Assembly: GCF_000333955.1 (NCBI RefSeq)
Contig: NZ_CAPS01000054.1
Coordinates: 1 to 51,041, forward strand
DNA length: 51,041 nucleotides
Source: Rhodococcus sp. AW25M09
Lineage (GTDB): Bacteria > Actinomycetota > Actinomycetes > Mycobacteriales > Mycobacteriaceae
Reading direction: 5' to 3'
The notes under the pieces are model-generated. The model was given only the letters and a program-made list of their open reading frames with translations. It searched no databases and had not been told where the DNA came from. The position numbers were made by a program, and so were the translations under genes. Of this stretch, positions 16,180 to 25,660 are shown one piece after another (position 1 is the stretch's first letter; every line of letters begins with the position of its first letter).

Positions 16180-18282
16180 GTGGCACAGGACGTGCTGACC
16201 GACCTACTCAAGGTCCGCAACATCGGCATCATGGCCCACATCGATGCCGGCAAGACCACCACTACCGAACGCATCCTCTTCTACACCGGTATCTCCTACA
16301 AGATCGGTGAAGTTCACGATGGCGCAGCCACCATGGACTGGATGGAGCAGGAGCAGGAACGTGGCATCACGATCACTTCTGCTGCCACGACGTGCTTCTG
16401 GAACGAAAACCAGATCAACATCATCGACACCCCCGGGCACGTCGACTTCACCGTCGAGGTGGAGCGTTCGCTCCGCGTGCTCGACGGCGCTGTCGCAGTG
16501 TTCGACGGCAAAGAAGGTGTCGAGCCGCAGTCCGAGCAGGTGTGGCGTCAGGCCGACAAGTACGACGTGCCGCGTATCTGCTTCGTCAACAAGATGGACA
16601 AGCTCGGCGCTGATTTCTACTACACCGTGCAGACCATCATCGATCGTCTCGGTGCCAAGCCGCTGGTCATTCAGCTGCCGATCGGTGCGGAGAGCAACTT
16701 CGAAGGCATCGTCGACCTCGTCGAGATGAACGCGAAGATCTGGCGCGGCGAGACCAAGCTGGGCGAGACCTACGAAACCATCGAGATCCCCGAAGATCTC
16801 AAGGAGCGCGCAGCCGAGTACCGCGAAATGCTGCTCGAGACCGTGGCCGAGTCCGACGAGGCGCTTCTGGAGAAGCACTTCGGCGGCGAAGAGCTCACGA
16901 TCGACGAGATCAAGGCTGCCATCCGCAAGATGACGGTCAACAGCGAGCTGTACCCGATCCTGTGTGGATCCGCGTTCAAGAACAAGGGCGTTCAGCCCAT
17001 GCTCGACGCGGTCATCGACTACCTCCCGTCACCCCTCGACGTTGCCGAGACCATCGGACACGCCGTCGGCGACGAGGAAAAGGAGATCACTCGCAAGCCG
17101 TCCGCAGACGAGCCGTTCGCAGCTCTCGCGTTCAAGATCGCGACGCACCCCTTCTTCGGCAAGCTGACCTACGTCCGGGTGTACTCGGGCAAGGTCGACT
17201 CCGGCGCTCAGGTCATCAACTCGACCAAGGGCAAGAAGGAGCGTCTGGGCAAGCTCTTCCAGATGCACTCCAACAAGGAGAACGCGATCGCGACCGCGTC
17301 TGCCGGTCACATCTACGCCGTCATCGGCCTCAAGGACACCACGACGGGTGACACGCTCTGCGATCCGCAGAACCAGATCATCCTCGAGTCCATGAGCTTC
17401 CCGGACCCGGTCATCCAGGTCTCGATCGAGCCGAAGACCAAGTCCGACCAGGAGAAGCTGGGAACAGCAATCCAGAAGCTCGCCGAAGAGGATCCCACCT
17501 TCTCGGTGAAGTTGGACGAGGACACCGGCCAGACGGTCATCGGCGGCATGGGCGAGCTCCACCTCGACATCCTCGTCGACCGTATGCGTCGCGAGTTCAA
17601 GGTCGAGGCCAACGTCGGCAAGCCGCAGGTCGCGTACCGCGAGACCATCCGCAAGACGGTCGAGAAGCACGACTACACGCACAAGAAGCAGACCGGTGGC
17701 TCCGGCCAGTTCGCGAAGGTCATCATCAAGCTCGAGCCTTTCGAGGGCGAAGACGGCGCGACCTACGAGTTCGAGAACAAGGTCAGCGGCGGTCGTGTGC
17801 CCAGGGAGTACATCCCCTCGGTCGACGCAGGTGCTCAGGACGCCATGCAGTACGGTGTTCTCGCCGGATACCCGCTGGTCAACGTCAAGGTCACACTGCT
17901 CGACGGTGCGTACCACGATGTCGACTCGTCGGAAATGGCCTTCAAGGTCGCCGGCTCACAAGCGTTCAAGGAAGCCGCCCGTAAGGCCAGCCCCGTCATC
18001 CTCGAACCCGTCATGGCCGTCGAGGTCATCACGCCCGAGGATTACATGGGTGAGGTCATCGGCGACCTGAACTCCCGCCGTGGTCAGATTCAGGCCATGG
18101 AGGAACGCAGCGGTGCCCGTATCGTCAAGGCACTGGTTCCGCTGTCGGAGATGTTCGGCTACATCGGAGACCTTCGGTCGAAGACGCAGGGCCGCGCTAA
18201 CTACTCCATGGTCTTCGATTCGTACGCAGAAGTTCCCGCGAACGTAGCGAAGGAAATCATCGCGAAGGTGAACGGAGAGTAA
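16180..18282 (+). CDS. fusA: Elongation factor G
   Basis: 700 residues, full-length EF-G, the GTPase that drives translocation of the ribosome. G-domain motifs: [15 protein letters not shown] (G1), [10 protein letters not shown] (G2), [15 protein letters not shown] (G3), [10 protein letters not shown] (G4) and the GSAFKNKG region (G5). Later domains II-V are complete, including [18 protein letters not shown] and [16 protein letters not shown]. Start GTG 16180 has AAGGCGGG about 9 nt upstream. It lies between rpsG and tuf in the conserved str order. Confidence 0.98.
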   Translation: MAQDVLTDLLKVRNIGIMAHIDAGKTTTTERILFYTGISYKIGEVHDGAATMDWMEQEQERGITITSAATTCFWNENQINIIDTPGHVDFTVEVERSLRVLDGAVAVFDGKEGVEPQSEQVWRQADKYDVPRICFVNKMDKLGADFYYTVQTIIDRLGAKPLVIQLPIGAESNFEGIVDLVEMNAKIWRGETKLGETYETIEIPEDLKERAAEYREMLLETVAESDEALLEKHFGGEELTIDEIKAAIRKMTVNSELYPILCGSAFKNKGVQPMLDAVIDYLPSPLDVAETIGHAVGDEEKEITRKPSADEPFAALAFKIATHPFFGKLTYVRVYSGKVDSGAQVINSTKGKKERLGKLFQMHSNKENAIATASAGHIYAVIGLKDTTTGDTLCDPQNQIILESMSFPDPVIQVSIEPKTKSDQEKLGTAIQKLAEEDPTFSVKLDEDTGQTVIGGMGELHLDILVDRMRREFKVEANVGKPQVAYRETIRKTVEKHDYTHKKQTGGSGQFAKVIIKLEPFEGEDGATYEFENKVSGGRVPREYIPSVDAGAQDAMQYGVLAGYPLVNVKVTLLDGAYHDVDSSEMAFKVAGSQAFKEAARKASPVILEPVMAVEVITPEDYMGEVIGDLNSRRGQIQAMEERSGARIVKALVPLSEMFGYIGDLRSKTQGRANYSMVFDSYAEVPANVAKEIIAKVNGE

Positions 18283-18384
18283 TTCTCTCCGCTTGCTGGA
18301 CCACGCTCGACCTGTAATAAGAAACAACACATACGCGTGCTTGCCCCGCAGGGGTACGCACAGATCAGTCCAGGAGGACACACA

Positions 18385-19575
18385 GTGGCGAAGGCGAAGT
18401 TCGATCGGACGAAGCCGCACGTCAACATCGGCACCATCGGTCACGTTGACCACGGTAAGACGACGCTGACGGCTGCAATCACCAAGGTTCTGCACGACAA
18501 GTTCCCGGACCTGAACGAGGCATCGGCTTTCGATCAGATCGACAAGGCTCCGGAGGAGAAGGCTCGTGGTATCACGATCAACATCTCCCACGTCGAGTAC
18601 CAGACCGAGAAGCGCCACTACGCGCACGTCGATGCACCGGGTCACGCCGACTACATCAAGAACATGATCACCGGCGCGGCTCAGATGGACGGCGCAATCC
18701 TGGTCGTGGCAGCTACCGACGGCCCGATGCCGCAGACCCGCGAGCACGTGCTGCTCGCTCGCCAGGTCGGCGTGCCGTACATCCTGGTTGCACTGAACAA
18801 GGCCGACATGGTCGACGACGACGAGATCATCGAGCTCGTCGAGATGGAGGTCCGCGAGCTCCTCGCTTCGCAGGAGTTCGACGAGGACGCACCGGTCATC
18901 AAGGTCTCCGCACTCAAGGCCCTCGAGGGTGACGAGAAGTGGGGCGAGTCGGTTCTGGAGCTCATGCAGGCCGTCGACGATTCCGTTCCGGATCCCGTCC
19001 GCGAGACCGACAAGCCGTTCCTCATGCCCGTCGAGGACGTCTTCACCATCACCGGCCGTGGCACCGTGGTCACCGGACGTATCGAGCGCGGCTCGGTCAA
19101 CGTCAACGAAGAGGTCGAGATCGTCGGCATCCGCCCCGGATCGACCAAGACCACCGTCACCGGAATCGAAATGTTCCGCAAGCTGCTCGACTCGGGTCAG
19201 GCAGGCGACAACGTCGGCCTCCTCGTTCGTGGCATCAAGCGCGAAGACGTCGAGCGTGGACAGGTCATCATCAAGCCGGGCACCACGACTCCCCACACGG
19301 AGTTCGAGGGCAACGCTTACATCCTGTCCAAGGACGAGGGCGGCCGCCACACGCCGTTCTTCAACAACTACCGCCCGCAGTTCTACTTCCGTACCACGGA
19401 CGTTACGGGCGTTGTGACCCTCCCCGAGGGCACCGAGATGGTCATGCCCGGTGACAACACCGAGATGTCCGTCACGCTGATCCAGCCGGTCGCCATGGAT
19501 GTCGGCCTGCGTTTCGCTATCCGTGAGGGCGGTCGTACCGTCGGAGCCGGTCGCGTCACGAAGATCATCAAGTGA
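18385..19575 (+). CDS. tuf: Elongation factor Tu
   Basis: 396 residues. EF-Tu delivers aminoacyl-tRNA to the ribosome. Motifs: [59 protein letters not shown] and the C-terminal barrel with [18 protein letters not shown]. The start is GTG 18385, with AGGAGG 8 nt before it; the frame is open further upstream but that part is not EF-Tu. It is the last gene of the str operon and is followed by a strong hairpin at 19601-19632. Being next to hen1-pnkp on the same strand is unusual in my experience, see findings. Confidence 0.98.
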   Translation: MAKAKFDRTKPHVNIGTIGHVDHGKTTLTAAITKVLHDKFPDLNEASAFDQIDKAPEEKARGITINISHVEYQTEKRHYAHVDAPGHADYIKNMITGAAQMDGAILVVAATDGPMPQTREHVLLARQVGVPYILVALNKADMVDDDEIIELVEMEVRELLASQEFDEDAPVIKVSALKALEGDEKWGESVLELMQAVDDSVPDPVRETDKPFLMPVEDVFTITGRGTVVTGRIERGSVNVNEEVEIVGIRPGSTKTTVTGIEMFRKLLDSGQAGDNVGLLVRGIKREDVERGQVIIKPGTTTPHTEFEGNAYILSKDEGGRHTPFFNNYRPQFYFRTTDVTGVVTLPEGTEMVMPGDNTEMSVTLIQPVAMDVGLRFAIREGGRTVGAGRVTKIIK

Positions 19576-19600
19576 TCTAGTTTCACCCAGCACTACACAA

Positions 19601-19632
19601 GCGGCACTCACCTTCGGGTGGGTGCCGCTTTT
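19601..19632 (+). terminator. Rho-independent terminator after tuf
   Basis: GCGGCACTCACC-TTC-GGGTGGGTGCCGC forms a stem of about 12 base pairs with one bulge, followed by TTTT. It lies 26 bases after the tuf stop and should end the str operon, though partial read-through into hen1 is possible. Confidence 0.8.
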
Positions 19633-19715
19633 GCGTGCGCCGCTCCCGCGGACTGGGGGGAGAGAGAGACGGGCGGACGAGAGAAAATTCGGACGCATCG
19701 GGCGCAGTCGTCCCG

Positions 19716-19721
19716 TAACGT
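19716..19721 (+). promoter_or_regulatory. Putative leaderless -10 (TAACGT) for hen1
   Basis: TAACGT ends 7 nt before GTG 19729, the likely hen1 start, and no Shine-Dalgarno is present. This supports independent, leaderless expression of hen1-pnkp. Confidence 0.35.
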
Positions 19722-19728
19722 CGCAGCG

Positions 19729-21036
19729 GTGCTACTGACCGTGACTGCAAATGCGACAACCGATTTCCCGGACGCCTCCGAGATCGGGTATCTGTTGCAC
19801 AAGCACCCCGATCGCGTGCAGACCCGCGACCTGCCGATGGGGAGAACGACGGTGCTGTACCCAGAAGTCTCGGCCGAGCGCACGACTGTTGCCGTCCTGC
19901 TGGACGGGAATGCGGCGTCAGGCCTTGCGGTAGCTCTATCGAGACTGTTCAAGCAGACCCTCGCCGGCGTCTGCACCTCAAGGACCGAACTGGTCTCTGC
20001 TGCAATCGATCTGACCATTTCGCTGCCTGCCGCACCGTCGCGTGGTTCCGCCGATCTCGCGTCGCGGCTGTTCGGTCCACTGGGGTGGAAGGTCGAGGCG
20101 ACGCCTATTCCGCTCGATCCGACGCAGCCGAAGTGGGGCGACTCCGAATACATCGACCTCGCACTGACCGGCATGTTCACTCTGTCCGCCGCCCTGCGGC
20201 ACCTGTATGTGCTTCTCCCTGTGCTCGACGACTCCAAGCACTACTGGGTAGGCGAGGACGAGGCCGACAAACTCGTTCGAGCAGCGGGGGATTGGCTCGG
20301 AGATCACCCTGAGTCGTCGTTGATCGCGTCCCGCTATCTGGCGCACCGCCGCGAACTCGTGGCCTCGGCGCTGGACCGACTGGTTCCCGACGCGCCACAG
20401 GGCGACACGGCACCGCGGGATCCGACGTTGGCCGAGCAGCGAGTACGCGACGTCCTGACTGCGCTCATAGTGGCCGGCGCGAAATCGGTGATCGACCTGG
20501 GATGCGGCGAGGGCCGTCTACTGCGGGAACTTCTCGTGAACAGCACCTTCGACCGCATCCTCGGTGCCGACGTGAGTGATCGTGCACTCGCCAAGGCGCA
20601 CCGCCGGTTGCGTGTGGAGGATATGTCGGATCGGCAGAGAGCACGCATCGAACTGGTCCAGTCTTCGGCAACGTACCGCGATGTGCGGTTGCAGGGATTC
20701 GACGCGTTGGTGCTCATGGAGGTCATCGAGCACGTCGACCTCGATCGGCTGCCGGCGTTGGTGCGCTCGGTCTTTCGTGATGCCCGGCCCCGAACGGTGC
20801 TCATGACCACACCCAACTCGGAGTACAACGTGCTGTATCCAGGCCTCGAACCGGGAGCCTTCCGGCACGTCGATCACCGATTCGAGTTCACCCGCGCCGA
20901 ATATCAGCAGTGGACATCGTCGGTGGCAGACGCCCACGCCTATTCGGTTCGTATCGAGGGGATCGGGCCGGTCGACGAGAACCGAGGGACTCCAACCCAG
21001 ATGGCCGTATTCACCCGAGAGGAGCAGGACCGATGA
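19729..21036 (+). CDS. hen1: 3'-terminal RNA ribose 2'-O-methyltransferase Hen1
   Basis: 435 residues from GTG 19729, giving the family N-terminus MLLTVTANATTDFPDASEIG followed by YLLHKHPDR; the open frame upstream is unrelated. The N-terminal ~230 residues are the Hen1-N domain known to bind and activate the Pnkp ligase. The C-terminal methyltransferase has the AdoMet motif VIDLGCGEGRLL (Asp256) and GADVSDRALAKAHRRL. The metal centre unique to Hen1 is complete: Glu331, Glu334 and His335 in EVIEH, plus His383 (or 380) in RHVDHRFEFT. The enzyme methylates the 2'-OH of the 3' nucleotide at an RNA break, so that after sealing the site resists a second cut. The stop overlaps the pnkp start by 4 bases, as expected for a bacterial RNA-repair operon. 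Confidence 0.93.
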   Translation: MLLTVTANATTDFPDASEIGYLLHKHPDRVQTRDLPMGRTTVLYPEVSAERTTVAVLLDGNAASGLAVALSRLFKQTLAGVCTSRTELVSAAIDLTISLPAAPSRGSADLASRLFGPLGWKVEATPIPLDPTQPKWGDSEYIDLALTGMFTLSAALRHLYVLLPVLDDSKHYWVGEDEADKLVRAAGDWLGDHPESSLIASRYLAHRRELVASALDRLVPDAPQGDTAPRDPTLAEQRVRDVLTALIVAGAKSVIDLGCGEGRLLRELLVNSTFDRILGADVSDRALAKAHRRLRVEDMSDRQRARIELVQSSATYRDVRLQGFDALVLMEVIEHVDLDRLPALVRSVFRDARPRTVLMTTPNSEYNVLYPGLEPGAFRHVDHRFEFTRAEYQQWTSSVADAHAYSVRIEGIGPVDENRGTPTQMAVFTREEQDR

Positions 21037-23558
21037 GTGCTTTCGACATTCCGGATCTCTCCCTCGTCGTGCTCGTCGGCATCAGCGGTTCCGGCAAGTC
21101 GTCCTTTGCAGCATCACATTTCGGCCCGTACGAGACGGTATCGAGTGACGCGTGCCGTGGGATGGTCAGCAACGACCCCAATCTGCAGAGCGCAACCAAG
21201 GACGAGTTCGCGGTGCTGGAGTTCCTTGTCGCGACCAGGCTTCGGGCCGGTCTGCTCACCGTCGTCGATGCTACGAACGTCCAACCGGCTGCGCGCAAGG
21301 CGCTGATCGCGCTGGCTCGTGAACACGACGTGCTCCCGGTTGCCGTCGTATTCGATGTGCCGGAATCGGTGTGTGCGGGGCGCAACGAGGAGCGCACGGA
21401 CAGGACGTTCGGACGAGACGTATTGCGCCGCCAGCAGTCTCAGTTGCAGCGTTCGATGCGCGGCCTGTCCAAAGAAGGTTTTCGCGCGGTCCATGTACTC
21501 GACGGTGTCGAGGCGGTGGCGTCGGCGCAGTTCGTTCGGACGCCGCTCCGCAGCGATCGCCGCGTGCTCACGGGACCGTTCGACGTCATCGGCGACATCC
21601 ACGGCTGTCTTGCCGAACTCGAAAGCCTGCTCGATGCACTGGGTTACACGCTCGACCGCGACGAGGCCGGTCGGGCGGTCGGTGCGACGCCACCGCCCGG
21701 TCGTACCGCGGTGTTCCTCGGCGACTACGTCGACCGCGGACCCGATTCGGTCGGTGTACTGCGGCTGGTGATGGGAATGGTCGGTGCCGGATCGGCGCTG
21801 GCAGTTCCGGGCAACCACGAGAACAAGCTCGTCAAGGCACTGCGGGGGCGGAAGGTGACCGCATCGCACGGTCTGGCCGAGACCCTCGAGCAACTCGAAG
21901 CCGAATCCGAAGACTTCCGCAGGGAGGTCCTCGAATTCTGTGACGGGCTCGTCGCGCACCTCGTGCTGGACGACGGAAAGCTCGTCGTTGCCCACGCCGG
22001 TCTGATCGGGAAGTACCACAACAGGGCGTCGGGCAGGGTTCGAAGTTTTGCACTGTACGGCGACACCACGGGCGAGACCGACGAATTCGGCCTGCCGGTG
22101 CGGTATCCGTGGGCCCAGGACTATCGCGGCTCGGCGACAGTGCTCTACGGGCACACGCCGGTCCCGGAAGTGGAGTGGGAGAACAACACTGCGTGCCTCG
22201 ACACAGGGTGCGTCTTCGGTGGGAAGCTCACGGCGCTGCGCTATCCGGAGCGCGAGATCGTCTCGGTGCCGGCTGAGCAGGTGTGGTACGAGCCAGCGCG
22301 ACCGATGGGCGCGTTCACTCGTGATGCCGCGTCGCTCGATCTGTCCGACGTGATCGGGCCGACGGGTGTCGAGACGTCATTGCGTGGGCGTGTGTCTGTT
22401 CGGTCCGAGAATGCCGCGGGCGCACTGGAAGTGATGAGTCGGTTCGCATTGGCGCCGCAATGGTTGCACTATCTGCCGCCGACCATGGCACCGAGTAGAA
22501 CGTCTGAGCGCGAGGGCTACCTCGAGTATCCGACCGAGGCGTACGAAGCTTATCGGGCGCTCGGTGCGTCGACGGTGATCTGCGAGGAGAAGCACATGGG
22601 CTCGCGGGTGGTCGTGGTGGTGTGTCGAGACGCCGATACCGCTCGGGAGAAGTTCGACGCTCAGGAGGGAGTGCTCGGCACCGCGTACACGCGAACCGGT
22701 AGACCGGCGTTCGACGAGTCGCTCACCGGTGAGCTGATCTCCGGGGTGTCCGACGCGATCGAGAAGGCCGGTGTGTGGGACGAATTGGGCTCGAACTGGC
22801 TGATTCTCGATTGCGAACTGATGCCGTGGTCTGCGAAAGCGGAGGGCCTGATCAAGACCGAGTACGCCGCGGTCGCAGCAGTGTCTCGGGCGAATCTCGA
22901 GGCCGAAGCCGCCGTGCTCGCTCGGGCCGACTCTCGTGGTCTGGCCGTGCAACAACTACAGGAGGAGAACGCACTGCGCCAGCACAACCTCGGCGAGTTC
23001 ACCGATGCCTATCGGCGCTACATCTGGCCGACGGACGGATTGGACGGTGTTCGGATCGCGCCGTTTCAGGTGCTGGCGTCCAACGTCGAGACGTATGCGG
23101 ATCGTGCGCATCAGTGGCACCTCGATGTGGCCGATCGGTTGGTAGTCGCCGCTCCCGAGGTGTTCGCCACCACCCGTCGGATCGAGGTGGATCTCTCTTC
23201 GCCTGATTCGATTGCAGCAGGGGAGAAGTGGTGGGAGGAGTTGACGGCACAAGGCGGCGAGGGCATGGTCGTCAAACCCGCGGGTAATGCTCCGCGCGGA
23301 ACGATGCAGCCCGGCATGAAGGTTCGCGGCAGAGAATACCTGCGGCTGATCTACGGTGCCGACTACACCGACCCGGATCGACTGACTGCACTGCGCAACC
23401 GAAACGTGGGACACAAGCAGTCGATGGCCCTACGCGAATACGCGCTGGGAATGGAAGCGCTGGATCGGTCGGTACGCGGTGAGCCGCTCTATCGCATCCA
23501 CCAGGCGGTGTTCGCTGTCCTGGCACTGGAATCGGAACCCGTCGACCCGCGGCTGTAA
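21033..23558 (+). CDS. pnkp: Polynucleotide kinase-phosphatase-ligase Pnkp
   Basis: 841 residues with three catalytic modules. Residues 1-170: 5'-OH kinase with the P-loop GISGSGKSS (Lys22) and VVDATNVQPAARKAL. Residues 180-430: binuclear metallophosphoesterase removing 2',3'-cyclic or 3' phosphates, with GDIHG (Asp188, His190), GDYVDRGPDS (Asp231), GNHENKL (Asn261, His262) and YGHTPVPE. Residues 480-830: ligase-like nucleotidyltransferase with EEKHMGSR, Lys520 being the AMP-accepting lysine, and a C-terminal EGMVVKPAG motif. In studied homologues this ligase seals RNA only together with Hen1, encoded immediately upstream. The pair repairs tRNA-like RNA cut by ribotoxins. All active-site residues I checked are present, so the system looks functional. 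Confidence 0.95.
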   Translation: MSAFDIPDLSLVVLVGISGSGKSSFAASHFGPYETVSSDACRGMVSNDPNLQSATKDEFAVLEFLVATRLRAGLLTVVDATNVQPAARKALIALAREHDVLPVAVVFDVPESVCAGRNEERTDRTFGRDVLRRQQSQLQRSMRGLSKEGFRAVHVLDGVEAVASAQFVRTPLRSDRRVLTGPFDVIGDIHGCLAELESLLDALGYTLDRDEAGRAVGATPPPGRTAVFLGDYVDRGPDSVGVLRLVMGMVGAGSALAVPGNHENKLVKALRGRKVTASHGLAETLEQLEAESEDFRREVLEFCDGLVAHLVLDDGKLVVAHAGLIGKYHNRASGRVRSFALYGDTTGETDEFGLPVRYPWAQDYRGSATVLYGHTPVPEVEWENNTACLDTGCVFGGKLTALRYPEREIVSVPAEQVWYEPARPMGAFTRDAASLDLSDVIGPTGVETSLRGRVSVRSENAAGALEVMSRFALAPQWLHYLPPTMAPSRTSEREGYLEYPTEAYEAYRALGASTVICEEKHMGSRVVVVVCRDADTAREKFDAQEGVLGTAYTRTGRPAFDESLTGELISGVSDAIEKAGVWDELGSNWLILDCELMPWSAKAEGLIKTEYAAVAAVSRANLEAEAAVLARADSRGLAVQQLQEENALRQHNLGEFTDAYRRYIWPTDGLDGVRIAPFQVLASNVETYADRAHQWHLDVADRLVVAAPEVFATTRRIEVDLSSPDSIAAGEKWWEELTAQGGEGMVVKPAGNAPRGTMQPGMKVRGREYLRLIYGADYTDPDRLTALRNRNVGHKQSMALREYALGMEALDRSVRGEPLYRIHQAVFAVLALESEPVDPRL

Positions 23559-23607
23559 GTGCCTAGGTACCCCCGGCGAGACGTATCCACACCACTGCCG
23601 CAGGCAC

Positions 23608-23613
23608 TATCAT
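23608..23613 (+). promoter_or_regulatory. Putative leaderless -10 (TATCAT) for the ABM gene
   Basis: TATCAT ends exactly 6 nt before ATG 23620 and there is no ribosome-binding site, so the mRNA probably begins at the AUG. Confidence 0.5.
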
Positions 23614-23619
23614 TCGGCG

Positions 23620-23916
23620 ATGACAATCAGACTCGTTGTGTCCGTGGAGACGAAGGCGGGCCTCGGCGCTCGACAGGTCGAGGCATTCGCCGCGCTGGCG
23701 CCTCTGGTTCGCGCGGAACCGGGTTGCCTGCAGTACGACCTGCACCGGGTTCTCGACTCGGGGGAGCGGTTCGTCATTCTCGAACACTGGGAATCGGCTG
23801 AAGCGCTGGCGGCTCACGGCGAGGCCCCGCATATGCTCGACGCCGCTGTCACGAACAAGGAGTTCCGAGCGGGGCTGGCAGAGGTGCTGGTCATCGAAGG
23901 CGCGGCCGTCGGCTAG
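23620..23916 (+). CDS. Antibiotic biosynthesis monooxygenase (ABM) domain protein
   Basis: 98 residues with the small ferredoxin-like ABM fold: RLVVSVETKAGLGARQVEAF, APLVRAEPGCLQYDLHRVL and FVILEHWESAEALAAHGEAP, ending with a short helix and strand. Family members include YgiN-like quinol monooxygenases and heme or polyketide monooxygenases; most are uncharacterised and the reaction cannot be predicted. The open frame upstream of ATG 23620 is inside pnkp and not homologous. The start is supported by a leaderless -10. It is convergent with the AmaP-like gene. Confidence 0.8.
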   Translation: MTIRLVVSVETKAGLGARQVEAFAALAPLVRAEPGCLQYDLHRVLDSGERFVILEHWESAEALAAHGEAPHMLDAAVTNKEFRAGLAEVLVIEGAAVG

Positions 23917-23947
23917 ACCTCGCGCGCAGCCTCGGCTCAGGCCTTCT

Positions 23948-24008
23948 GGTTGGGATCGATGTGGGTTTCAGTCGGTCAGATTGCAACAAAGGGACATTGA
24001 TCCCAACC
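23948..24008. repeat. 15-bp inverted repeat in the convergent gap
   Basis: GGTTGGGATCGATGT (23948-23962) and ACATTGATCCCAACC (23994-24008) are inverted copies with one mismatch, around a 31-base loop, between the convergent ABM and AmaP-like genes. It may be a bidirectional terminator or a protein-binding site; there is no T-tract. Confidence 0.55.
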
Positions 24009-24041
24009 GGGAGAGGCGTCGGCAAGCGGCAGTCGACCGGA

Positions 24042-24605
24042 TCACTGCGGCGCAGTGGCACGATCGACGTGCAACTGAACGCGGGTGGCGACATACGTAC
24101 CAGCGAGTGATTCGGCCACGAACTCGGCGCGGGATTCGGCCCTGGAAGTGAACGCGACCACATCGAAATCTGCTGCAGCGTAGACAGACACGGCGATAGT
24201 GGGCATTCCGCGGTCGTCGATCGCCGTGCCGCGAGCTCGGCGAACACCGGGGAATTCTGCCAACTCTGCCGCGACGCCCGATGCGATTGCGCTCAGGTCC
24301 ACGTGCGCCGAGAAATGTGGCTCCTCGATGACACTCGCCGTCCCGGTTCGACGCGGAGAGAAGTTGCCGATCAACAATCCCAGCGCCGCCACGACGGCCA
24401 CTACGACGACGATCACCAGCGTCGGCACCCACCAACCCTGCTGCGGCAATTCCGCAATGCGCGCACGATCGAAGCGAGACAACGTCTCTCGTGCCCACGG
24501 AGCGTCGTAGTGCCAGGCGAGGGCGAAGCCGCCGGCTCCCAGGAGGACGAGCCCGGCGGCAACGGCCAGGAGTCGATCCACCCCGGCGACGAGTGTCTTC
24601 ATCAC
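24042..24605 (-). CDS. AmaP-like alkaline-shock membrane anchor protein
   Basis: 187 residues. Two transmembrane helices are obvious: about residues 10-30 (LLAVAAGLVLLGAGGFALAW) and 60-80 (VPTLVIVVVVAVVAALGLLI), joined by an extracytoplasmic loop. A cytoplasmic ferredoxin-like domain follows (HVDLSAIASGVAAELAEFPG, TIAVSVYAAADFDVVAF). This layout matches AmaP, which tethers Asp23 to the membrane in firmicutes, and related DUF6286 proteins of actinobacteria. The start (ATG 24605 or the adjacent ATG 24602) overlaps the stop of the Asp23-DUF6286 gene upstream, so the two are coupled and probably interact. Confidence 0.7.
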   Translation of the reverse strand: MMKTLVAGVDRLLAVAAGLVLLGAGGFALAWHYDAPWARETLSRFDRARIAELPQQGWWVPTLVIVVVVAVVAALGLLIGNFSPRRTGTASVIEEPHFSAHVDLSAIASGVAAELAEFPGVRRARGTAIDDRGMPTIAVSVYAAADFDVVAFTSRAESRAEFVAESLAGTYVATRVQLHVDRATAPQ

Positions 24606-25546
24606 GACACCCTCGTCGGTTGTGCGACCGAGTGCTTCACCGTCAGACGTCGTCCGGCCGAGGCGACGGACACAACCGGCGCAAGTGCTTCGCGCACAGC
24701 AGCGTCGATACCGTCGACATCGAATGCCGCATCACGCTCCACTCGTACCTCGATCTTCTTGCGCGTGACGACTGTGTGTGCGACCGAGACTCGACTGTGT
24801 GACTGCGCTGCAGCACTGCACAATCGGGCGATGTCGGTGGGCGTGGCCCAGACAGTCGAAGACGATTCGCCCAGGCCGGAATGAGTTCTCGTGCGAGGTT
24901 TGACTCCGATGAACACCAGGAACAATCCGATGACGGCAGAACCGACAGCGGCGGCGATCATCCAACTCTGCCAGTGCAATTCGGCGACCCACGAGACGGC
25001 GTCGGCGATCCACGGGCTGCCGCCGATGCTTCCGTGTGCAATGAAGAATTCGCGACCGGCAACGAAGGCCACGCCGAGGAGGGCGAACCCGAACAACAGT
25101 GCCACCGGCATCGCGGCCGGACCGGCAGTGGGTGGGCGGGGTGAAATGGTCTGTGCCACGTGCACACCAGCGGTCGGATCGGTACTGCGATCGAGGATGG
25201 TCTCGGATACCAGCACGTTCACTCGATGCACGTGCAGTCCGGTCATCGTCGCCAATGCAGCTTCGACGGTCGCGTGTACGGCCTCGCTGACCTCGGTGAT
25301 CTGCGACGGCCACGTCACGCCGATGTAGAGGTTGACGGCGATCGTGCCGTCGCCGAGAGTGATGTCGGCCCGCGGGAGTTCTCGCCCGGTCAGTCGCGAC
25401 ATGCCACCGGTGGTGCGGGTGACACGAGGATCCTTCAAGGCCGCCGCGATGGCGGTCCGGGATATCGCCCGATCCTTTATTTCCAGGCCGCCGCGAGAAT
25501 CGGGGTCGGTATCGACACCGTCGTCGGATGCAGCCTGCGTCGTCAC
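24602..25546 (-). CDS. Fusion of Asp23/Gls24 domain with DUF6286 membrane domain
   Basis: 314 residues. Residues ~20-118 form an Asp23/Gls24 envelope-stress domain (LEIKDRAISRTAIAAALKDP, RADITLGDGTIAVNLYIG, VSEAVHATVEAALATMTG). A 25-residue linker leads to two transmembrane helices (147-169 and 194-215) and a cytoplasmic C-terminal domain (225-305, SRVSVAHTVVTRKKIEVRVE) typical of DUF6286. In most actinobacteria these are separate neighbouring genes; here there is no stop between them. GTG 25546 is the start because AGAAGGA stands 7 nt upstream; the frame further upstream crosses ilvA. Asp23-type proteins form membrane-associated networks in envelope stress, so a fused anchor is mechanistically sensible. 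Function here is inference. Confidence 0.72.
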   Translation of the reverse strand: MTTQAASDDGVDTDPDSRGGLEIKDRAISRTAIAAALKDPRVTRTTGGMSRLTGRELPRADITLGDGTIAVNLYIGVTWPSQITEVSEAVHATVEAALATMTGLHVHRVNVLVSETILDRSTDPTAGVHVAQTISPRPPTAGPAAMPVALLFGFALLGVAFVAGREFFIAHGSIGGSPWIADAVSWVAELHWQSWMIAAAVGSAVIGLFLVFIGVKPRTRTHSGLGESSSTVWATPTDIARLCSAAAQSHSRVSVAHTVVTRKKIEVRVERDAAFDVDGIDAAVREALAPVVSVASAGRRLTVKHSVAQPTRVS

Positions 25547-25648
25547 CGAGATCCTTCTGCCGTTCGCGGCCCGCTCGATTGCGGTTCGCGCTCCACAACT
25601 GTAGTGACGACCCACCGCCGATGCCGTCGCAGTAGTAATTGTTCCTGG

Positions 25649-25654
25649 CATACT
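25649..25654 (+). promoter_or_regulatory. Putative leaderless -10 (CATACT) for ilvA
   Basis: CATACT ends 6 nt before GTG 25661, with no Shine-Dalgarno. The same gap must hold the divergent promoter of the Asp23-DUF6286 gene. Confidence 0.35.
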
Positions 25655-25660
25655 TCGATC

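Noticed and set aside
17956..19698. 580-codon minus-strand frame opposite fusA end and tuf
   Set aside because: Shadow of highly codon-biased translation-factor genes; no plausible start or domain.
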